Shown here: in pieces, positions 18,581 to 23,522 of the stretch | How the letters are laid out: each line of letters opens with the position of its first letter | How positions within the stretch are numbered: position 1 is the first letter of the stretch | Origin: an uncultured Eubacteriales bacterium | GTDB lineage: Bacteria > Bacillota > Clostridia > Oscillospirales > Oscillospiraceae | Length of the DNA: 23,522 nucleotides | Reading direction: 5' to 3' | Assembly: GCA_900549545.1 (NCBI GenBank) | Contig: URPA01000025.1 | Coordinates: 1-23,522 of the forward strand | Notes under the pieces: generated by a model | What the model saw: only the letters and a program-made list of their open reading frames with translations | Told to the model about the DNA's origin: nothing | The model's database searches: none | Made by a program: the position numbers and the translations under genes

Positions 18581-20125
18581 TTGTCAAAACAATTTGTGGA
18601 CATGAACACCCCCGTCATTGAAATGCGGGACATTGTCAAGAAATTCGGCAATTTCACCGCCAATGACGGCATCAATCTCACCGTCCACAAGGGTGAGATT
18701 CACGCGATACTGGGTGAAAACGGCGCGGGCAAGTCCACGCTGATGAACCAGCTCTATGGCCTGCTCAAGCCCACCTCCGGCCAGATAATCGTCAACGGCA
18801 AGCCAATAGAGATGAATTCTCCCCGTGACGCGATAGACGCCGGTATCGGCATGGTCCACCAGCACTTCATGCTGGTGCAGCCCTTTACCGTGACAGAGAA
18901 CATAGTCCTCGGCACCGAGCCGAGAAAGGGCGTAAAGCTCGACATGGCGACGGCGCGCGCAAACGTCGCGGAGCTTTCCGCGCGCTATGGCCTCGCCATT
19001 GACCCGGACGCGAAGATCGAGGATATTTCCGTCAGCATGCAGCAGCGCGTGGAGATCCTCAAGGCGCTCTACCGCGGCGCTGACATTCTGATTCTTGATG
19101 AGCCCACCTCCTCCTTGACCCCTCAGGAGATTCTGGAGCTTATTGACATCATGCACAACCTTACCAGAGACGGCAAGAGCATCATTCTCATCACCCATAA
19201 GCTCAAAGAGATTAAGGAATCTGCCGACTTTTGCACCATTATTCGCCAGGGCAAGTACATTGACACTGTGGATGTGGACAAGGTGGACGAAAACCAGCTT
19301 GCCAGCATGATGGTGGGCCGCAACGTCACCTTTAACGTGGATAAGCCCCCCATGGAGCCGGGCGAGGTGCTGCTCGACGTCAAGGACCTGCACTGCAATG
19401 ATTACCGCGGCATTGAGATAGTCAAGGGTCTTAACCTTCAGGTGCGCCGGGGCGAGATAGTCGGTATCGCCGGTATCGACGGCAACGGCCAGACCGAGCT
19501 TGTCGAGGTCATCACCGGTCTTCGGCAGGGTACCTCCGGGCAGGTGCTTGTAAACGGCGTGGATGTTTTCAACAAATCCCCCCGCTTCGGTTTTGACCAC
19601 GGGGTTTCCAGCATCCCCGCTGACCGCCAGAAGCACGGGCTTGTCTCCGAGTTTGCCATTGAGGATAACCTCATCCTGCAAAACTATGAACAGGAGCCCT
19701 TCTCCCGCAAGCACGTCTTTAAGCGCGACGCAATATTCTCCCATGCCACAACGTCCATTGAGGACTTCGATATCCGCCCCCAGAACAGTGAGAAGCGCCC
19801 GGCGGGCACTCTCTCCGGCGGCAACCAGCAGAAGGTCATCATTGCCCGCGAGGTGCAAAACAACAAGGACCTGCTCATTGCCGTCAACCCCACGCGCGGT
19901 CTGGATGTCGGCGCTATCGAATATGTCCACAAATACATTGTGGAGCAGCGCAACAAGGGCAAGGCCGTGCTGCTTGTGTCCTTTGAGCTGGACGAGATCA
20001 TGAGCCTGTCCGATATAATCGACGTTATATTCGACGGTAAGATCGTCAGCTCCATACCCGGTGCTGAGGCCAATGAGAATGAGCTTGGTCTGATGATGGC
20101 AGGAGGCGATAAGAATGGAAAATAA
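18581..20125 (+). CDS. Nucleoside-type ABC transporter ATPase with two NBDs
   Basis: The 514-residue protein has two fused nucleotide-binding domains, as in the NupO/YufO and RbsA-like class. NBD1 has Walker A GENGAGKST (45-53), signature SVSMQQR and Walker B ILILDEP. NBD2 has a degenerate Walker A (GIDGNGQTE), signature LSGGNQQK and an altered Walker B (LLIAVNPTRGLD); such asymmetry is normal in this family. It powers uptake through the two permeases that follow. The TTG at 18581 is chosen because AGGGGG (18567-18572) is 8 nt upstream; the next ATG at 18602 has no clear site. It overlaps the first permease gene by 11 bp, indicating coupled translation. Confidence 0.94.
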   Translation: MSKQFVDMNTPVIEMRDIVKKFGNFTANDGINLTVHKGEIHAILGENGAGKSTLMNQLYGLLKPTSGQIIVNGKPIEMNSPRDAIDAGIGMVHQHFMLVQPFTVTENIVLGTEPRKGVKLDMATARANVAELSARYGLAIDPDAKIEDISVSMQQRVEILKALYRGADILILDEPTSSLTPQEILELIDIMHNLTRDGKSIILITHKLKEIKESADFCTIIRQGKYIDTVDVDKVDENQLASMMVGRNVTFNVDKPPMEPGEVLLDVKDLHCNDYRGIEIVKGLNLQVRRGEIVGIAGIDGNGQTELVEVITGLRQGTSGQVLVNGVDVFNKSPRFGFDHGVSSIPADRQKHGLVSEFAIEDNLILQNYEQEPFSRKHVFKRDAIFSHATTSIEDFDIRPQNSEKRPAGTLSGGNQQKVIIAREVQNNKDLLIAVNPTRGLDVGAIEYVHKYIVEQRNKGKAVLLVSFELDEIMSLSDIIDVIFDGKIVSSIPGAEANENELGLMMAGGDKNGK

Positions 20126-21248
20126 AAAGAGCATCTGGGCCAGCATAACCGAAAGCCGCGTGCCCTATATCCTGCTGTCCATCATTCTCGGCTTCGTAGT
20201 TGGCGCGTTTTTCCTTGCGATAATGGGTCTGTCCGTGGGCGATGCTTATGGCCGCCTGCTCTCGAGCGTCACGGGCATGAAGGGCTTTTCCTATGTTGTG
20301 GTCTACTCGATACCCTATATTATGACAGGTCTTTCCGTGGCCTTTTCATTTAAGACCGGCGTTTTCAACATCGGCGCTGAGGGTCAGTTTGTCATGGGCT
20401 CCATGGCCGCCGCCGTTGTGGGCATCCTGCTGGGCGACCTGCCGAAGTTCGTACTCATTCCCCTGTGCTTCATAGCCGCCGCTCTTGTGGGCGCGATCTG
20501 GGCTATCATCGTGGCATTTTTGAAGATATCCCGCGGCATCAATGAAGTTCTCTCCATGATAATGTTCAACTGGATAGCCTTCTACCTTTCAAACTTCATC
20601 GCCGGTATCCCCGCCATTCATAACGAGGGCACCGCCGAGGCCACGAGAAACATCTCCGATAACGCCAGCACCCTGCTCTCCAAGGACTTCATCTCGCAGA
20701 TGGGCCTCTGCCCCACCGCAAACTGGGGTATCATAGTCGCCATTGTGCTGACGGTCGTTATCTGGTTTATTATCGACAAAACTACACTTGGCTACCGGCT
20801 CAAGGCCGTGGGCTACAACAAGTTTGCCGCTGAATACGGCGGCATAAATGTCAACCGCTCCATCCTGACGGCGCTTGCCATCTCCGGCGCTCTGGCCGGG
20901 CTCGGCGGTGCGCTTCAGCTCATGGGTATGGGCAGCCGCATAAGCATCTTCTCCAGTCAGGAGGGCTTCGGCTTTGCGGGCATCGTTGTGGCGTTGATGG
21001 GCTGCTCCAACCCCTTCGGCGTGTTTATCGCGGGCCTGTTCTACGGCGCGCTTATCTTCGGCGGCAGCAAGCTGAACCTTGTAGGCGCGCCCACACAGCT
21101 TGTCAACGTCATTGTGGGCACGGTGGTTCTGTTTATCGCGATCTCCGTTATATTTGAGCGTATACATATTTTCAAGAAAAAGGAAAAGAAAATCCCAAAT
21201 AAAGTTCCGGCTGAAACAGGCGCTGCAAAGGAGGGTGAAGATAAATGA
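20115..21248 (+). CDS. BMP-type nucleoside ABC transporter permease 1 (NupP-like)
   Basis: The 377-residue inner-membrane permease belongs to the BPD-transp_2 (LivH/RbsC-like) family. About nine to ten hydrophobic segments follow a short cytoplasmic N-terminus, and the C-terminal tail is Lys/Glu-rich. The motif FNIGAEGQF (about residues 84-92) is characteristic of nucleoside and BMP-linked permeases and is matched by NIGIEGMM in the next gene. The ATG at 20115 follows AGGAGG within the ATPase gene. Its stop overlaps the next start as ATGA. It is likely to pair with the second permease as the transmembrane heterodimer. Confidence 0.93.
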   Translation: MENKKSIWASITESRVPYILLSIILGFVVGAFFLAIMGLSVGDAYGRLLSSVTGMKGFSYVVVYSIPYIMTGLSVAFSFKTGVFNIGAEGQFVMGSMAAAVVGILLGDLPKFVLIPLCFIAAALVGAIWAIIVAFLKISRGINEVLSMIMFNWIAFYLSNFIAGIPAIHNEGTAEATRNISDNASTLLSKDFISQMGLCPTANWGIIVAIVLTVVIWFIIDKTTLGYRLKAVGYNKFAAEYGGINVNRSILTALAISGALAGLGGALQLMGMGSRISIFSSQEGFGFAGIVVALMGCSNPFGVFIAGLFYGALIFGGSKLNLVGAPTQLVNVIVGTVVLFIAISVIFERIHIFKKKEKKIPNKVPAETGAAKEGEDK

Positions 21249-22189
21249 CTGCTTTTATCAATGAATTTGGCATAATCCTTTATGCCACCCTCGTCTTTAC
21301 TCCGCCCCTACTGTACGCTGCCCTGGGCTCTTGCTTTTCTGAGGTCTCCGGTGTTGTCAACATCGGTATCGAGGGTATGATGACAGCCGGCGCTTTCACC
21401 GGCACTGTGGTTGCCTACTTTACCGGTAATCCCTGGCTGGGCTTTATCTGCGCGGGCCTTGCGGGTATGCTCTTTGGCGCTATCCACGGCTTTGCCACCG
21501 TGCACCTGGGCGCCGATCAGACCATCGCCGGTACGGCTATAAACATGCTCGGACCTGGTATCGTTATCATGATTGCCCGTGTGATCTTTAACTCCACGGA
21601 CACTGCCCCCCTTACCCCTGAGCAAAAGATTCCCACCCTTTTCAGGGGAGTATTTGACACGGAAACCGTGTTTGGACGCTTCATGGACAACGTTTTTGCT
21701 GCCCCGGCCTCCACATACCTGGTGTTCATTCTGGTTATCGTTGTGTGGTTCATCTTCTACAAAACCCGCTTCGGTCTGCGCCTGCGCGCCTGCGGCGAGC
21801 ATCCTCAGGCCTGCGAGACGCTGGGCATTAACGTCATCGCCATGCGCTTTTGGTGCGTGTGCATTTCCGGCTTCCTGTCCGGTCTGGGCGGCGGCTGCGT
21901 CACCATGGCAATCTCCAACCAATTCCGTCCCATATCCATTGTGGGCCAGGGCTTTATCGCCATCGCGGCGGTCATCTTCGGCAAGTTCCGTCCTCAGGGC
22001 GCGCTGCTGGGCTGCCTGCTGTTTGGTCTCTGCTCCGGCCTTAAGGTGGTGCTGGGCGGTTCCTCCGGCGTGAATATGCACCTTATCTCCATGATCCCCT
22101 ATGTGGTCACGGTTATAGTGCTGGTGCTGTTCGTGGGCAAATCCCGCGTCCCCTCCGCAAACGGCAAGCCCTACATCAAATCCCGCTAA
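21245..22189 (+). CDS. BMP-type nucleoside ABC transporter permease 2 (NupQ-like)
   Basis: The 314-residue permease of the BPD-transp_2 family has about nine to ten hydrophobic segments. It carries the paired motif GVVNIGIEGMM (about residues 36-46) and RACGEHPQA in a cytoplasmic loop that probably couples to the ATPase. It starts inside the stop of permease 1 (ATGA overlap), behind GGAGG. It is the last gene of the transporter cluster and is followed 9 bp later by a very stable hairpin. All components of a BMP nucleoside importer are thus present in order. Confidence 0.93.
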   Translation: MTAFINEFGIILYATLVFTPPLLYAALGSCFSEVSGVVNIGIEGMMTAGAFTGTVVAYFTGNPWLGFICAGLAGMLFGAIHGFATVHLGADQTIAGTAINMLGPGIVIMIARVIFNSTDTAPLTPEQKIPTLFRGVFDTETVFGRFMDNVFAAPASTYLVFILVIVVWFIFYKTRFGLRLRACGEHPQACETLGINVIAMRFWCVCISGFLSGLGGGCVTMAISNQFRPISIVGQGFIAIAAVIFGKFRPQGALLGCLLFGLCSGLKVVLGGSSGVNMHLISMIPYVVTVIVLVLFVGKSRVPSANGKPYIKSR

Positions 22190-22197
22190 AACGCATA

Positions 22198-22243
22198 CAG
22201 ACTGCACTGGCCCCCGGATAATTCCGGGGGCCAGTGCAGTCTG
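22198..22243. terminator. 21-bp hairpin after the transporter operon, copy 1 of a duplicated palindrome
   Basis: A perfect 21-bp stem (22198-22218 with 22223-22243, loop TAAT) has no strong T-tract after it. Its inner 13-bp arms recur at 22521-22550. Confidence 0.75.
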
Positions 22244-22520
22244 TCAAAAAACCTATGCAAAAAAGTGAAGATAAAGAAGCAGCGGGGGTGCTCGAGGGGT
22301 AGCGAAGCGGCGGCGCGGTAGTGAATGATATGCCGGTGGCATATCAGAGCCGCGCCGTGACCGAGCCTCAGCGAGACAGGCCCACCTCGTGTACAATAAC
22401 CCGCCGCAGAAAAGACCGTATTTACGGGCTTTTCGGGCGAAGCAGCGTTTTGAATTAGTTCAAAACGCTCGGCGGTTGAAGCGGTCAAAAAAGTCCTTGT
22501 AGGACTTTTTTGACAAGCTG
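22244..22520. repeat. Hairpin-rich non-coding segment between duplicated palindromes
   Basis: The 277 bp have no supportable gene. They contain a GATATGCC/GGCATATC hairpin near 22328-22346, a CGTTTTGAA/TTCAAAACG palindrome near 22446-22468 and a perfect 14-bp terminator-like hairpin (22484-22497 with 22501-22514) with A- and T-tracts. A minus-strand frame of 100 codons runs across the flanking palindrome and is not called. Confidence 0.5.
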
Positions 22521-22557
22521 ACTGGCCCCCGGAATTATCCGGGGGCCAGTTTTTTAT
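22521..22557 (+). terminator. Intrinsic terminator, copy 2 of the duplicated palindrome
   Basis: A 13-bp perfect stem (22521-22533 with 22538-22550, loop ATTA) is followed by TTTTTTAT. It probably provides the effective stop for transcripts leaving the transporter operon. Confidence 0.85.
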
Positions 22558-22969
22558 AACAAAAAAGCCGAACTCACACCGGTCTTTCCGGGTGGTTCAG
22601 CGTAAGCAGACGGGAGTCGAACCAATACCGGTTTTAACAGGCCAATTTCCCCCAATACATCGTTGCGTCAGAACAAGTAAACATCGTTCCGTTTCCGCTG
22701 CGTCAAAAGAAACTCGCTTCACTCCGTTTCCGCCAAGTGTGGCGAAAACTGCGTTGCGTTCCTTCCTTTTTCCTTCTCCACCGCAGACCCGCTTCGCTGG
22801 GCTCTTGCGGGGGCCCCAGTTACGGGCGCCCAGGACAAGGAGGGCATCTCATCCCGTTCGGCGTCGAGGTAATAGGACGCTCCCTACCCCCATTTCCGCT
22901 CACCGCTCCCTTGGCGCTTGTGGCAATCCACCGGGCCCACGGGGAGCGCCTGCCTGCGCCAGATGGAAC
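22558..22969. other. GC-rich intergenic region, no gene recognised
   Basis: About 410 bp without a recognisable protein; overlapping short frames on the plus strand look spurious. A tRNA T-arm-like sequence (GGTTCGACTCC on the minus strand, near 22613-22623) is present, but no full cloverleaf could be drawn. The imperfect hairpin at 22569-22600 has a T-run on the minus strand (GGCTTTTTT), like a terminator. The rest could hold a structured RNA. Confidence 0.4.
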
Positions 22970-23005
22970 AAATGACCTCCTCCGTTAGCCCGGAGGAGGT
23001 CATTT
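22970..23005 (-). terminator. Hairpin at the end of the XRE regulator gene
   Basis: A perfect 15-bp stem (22970-22984 with 22991-23005, 6-nt loop) contains the regulator's stop codon. The T-run after it on the minus strand is short (TTTGTT), so it is a moderate terminator. Confidence 0.6.
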
Positions 23006-23344
23006 CTGTTCTTGATTCAATGGTGTTTCCTTGGGAGGTTCATATTCCAGCAAATCTTCGATGCGGCAATCGAGCACACAGCATACCTTGGCGAAAAAGT
23101 TCAGGTCCAGCATCTGAATATCTTTGGCTTCATAATAGCGGGTGACAGTATCGTACTTGCTGCCCATTGCGGAGCTCAAAGCATTTCGGGAAATGTTGCG
23201 GGCATCCAAGACCTCTGCAAGCTTGACTTTGATAGAACCATATTCAGTCGTCTTGCGCTCGACAATGCTTTTCAGCTGGCCTATACCACCCGCTCCTTTC
23301 CATTTAGTTGCTTCTATTCTACCAGAGGATAACCGGATTGACAT
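23000..23344 (-). CDS. Small XRE/Cro-type helix-turn-helix regulator
   Basis: The frame from the only upstream ATG (23344) gives 114 residues. The XRE-type DNA-binding domain begins near residue 38 (IKVKLAEVLDARNISRNAL) and runs to FFAKVCCVLDCRIEDLLEY, a pattern of short one-domain regulators that are often self-controlled or associated with mobile DNA. The real start is uncertain. A good promoter (-10 at 23316-23321) and an AAAGGAG site (23293-23299) lie inside the ORF's first 20 codons, and no standard in-frame start codon follows at suitable spacing; an ATA lies 8 nt after the site. The gene is divergent from the partial gene at 23402 across a strong palindrome, the likely operator. Confidence 0.75.
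   Translation of the reverse strand: MSIRLSSGRIEATKWKGAGGIGQLKSIVERKTTEYGSIKVKLAEVLDARNISRNALSSAMGSKYDTVTRYYEAKDIQMLDLNFFAKVCCVLDCRIEDLLEYEPPKETPLNQEQK
23316..23344 (-). promoter_or_regulatory. Promoter of the XRE gene
   Basis: On the minus strand, ATGTCA (23339-23344), a 17-bp spacer and TAGAAT (23316-23321) preceded by TGG (extended -10). Confidence 0.55.
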
Positions 23345-23366
23345 TTACCATATTTAAGGGTACCCT
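23338..23366 (+). promoter_or_regulatory. Possible promoter of the partial gene at 23402
   Basis: A perfect TTGACA (23338-23343) overlaps the XRE -35 on the other strand. At 17 bp follows TACCCT (23361-23366), a poor -10 lying inside the palindrome at 23355-23368. Confidence 0.4.
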
Positions 23367-23379
23367 TATATATGGGTAA
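23344..23379. promoter_or_regulatory. Candidate operator palindrome
   Basis: The core TAAGGGTACCCTTA (23355-23368) is a perfect 14-bp palindrome. The symmetry extends with a few mismatches to about 36 bp, with GGTAAA and GGGTAA half-sites at its ends. It lies between the divergent XRE and partial genes and overlaps both promoters. Confidence 0.6.
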
Positions 23380-23401
23380 TAATAAGCGGGAGGTAAAAGC
23401 A

Positions 23402-23522
23402 ATGCGAGATGAAAACGAGCTAAGTCCGGAGGTTGCAAATTTTTGGTTTTGGAGGCATTATTATAAGAAAATGGAGGAGGCATTGGAAACGATCAAGAGG
23501 GAAGAATATGACGGCGCACATA
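23402..23522 (+). CDS. Partial hypothetical protein cut by the window edge
   Basis: An open frame starts at ATG 23402 behind GGGAGG (8-9 nt spacing) and runs to the end of the window for 40 codons (begins MRDENELSPEVANFWFWRHY). The N-terminus is acidic with a Trp/Phe/Tyr-rich segment, then Lys/Glu-rich and probably helical sequence. I do not recognise the family. It is divergent from the XRE regulator, which may control it. Confidence 0.6.
   Translation, partial: MRDENELSPEVANFWFWRHYYKKMEEALETIKREEYDGAH

Noticed and set aside
18584..20146. 520-codon frame antisense to the ABC ATPase gene
   Set aside because: The plus strand has both NBDs with all expected motifs; the antisense product resembles nothing known and lacks a start signal.
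22186..22488. 100-codon minus-strand frame after the transporter operon
   Set aside because: It is made of the palindromic insert and runs into the terminator stem; no domain and no credible start.
22592..22988. Overlapping plus-strand frames of 127 and 83 codons
   Set aside because: Arg/Pro-rich translations typical of GC-rich non-coding DNA; no ribosome binding site or family resemblance.

Overview
The window looks like chromosomal DNA of a moderately GC-rich, strictly anaerobic Firmicute of the class Clostridia, most like the gut Oscillospiraceae/Ruminococcaceae. The reasons are the single-chain pyruvate:ferredoxin oxidoreductase, the Asp23-FakA (YloU-YloV) gene pair, Gram-positive lipoproteins with Ala/Pro-rich linkers, AGGAGG-type ribosome binding sites with several TTG/GTG starts, and many short GC-rich palindromic repeats between genes. 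The family assignment is inferred from gene content and style; no rRNA is present to confirm it.

Layout. 1-1500 is gene-poor. It holds REP-like hairpins and a decayed C-terminal fragment of a surface protein with calcium-loop (thrombospondin type 3-like) repeats. 1537-3598 (minus) is the yloU-fakA operon for envelope/fatty-acid metabolism. 3889-7548 (plus) is a full-length pyruvate:ferredoxin oxidoreductase. 7659-9488 (plus) is a polytopic membrane protein resembling GT-C glycosyltransferases. 9760-10386 (minus) is a small metallo-beta-lactamase-fold hydrolase. 10559-12844 (plus) carries two tandem VanY-like M15 peptidase paralogues and a small membrane protein. In the second paralogue the catalytic Glu position is Ser.

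12879-14729 (minus) is a tightly coupled operon, udk-tdk-cat-like: uridine kinase, thymidine kinase and a CatA-family acyltransferase. It is divergent from deoD (purine nucleoside phosphorylase), and the two consensus-like promoters have -35 boxes only 1 bp apart. 16007-22189 (plus) is a BMP/PnrA-type nucleoside ABC importer: lipoprotein, dual-NBD ATPase and two permeases. A FucI/AraA-like protein of unknown role sits between the binding protein and the ATPase. From 12.9 to 22.2 kb the window therefore reads as a nucleoside uptake and salvage region: import by the BMP transporter, phosphorolysis by DeoD, phosphorylation by Udk and Tdk.

22190-22990 has no gene. It holds duplicated terminator palindromes and GC-rich sequence. 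The right end has a small XRE-type regulator (minus) and a divergent gene cut by the window edge, separated by a long near-palindrome that is a good operator candidate.

No CRISPR array, rRNA, complete tRNA, transposase or integrase was seen. The points most worth following are the degenerate VanY paralogue, the isomerase-like protein inside the transporter locus, the abutting divergent promoters, the duplicated terminator palindromes flanking hairpin-rich inserts, and the XRE operator with its start-codon puzzle.
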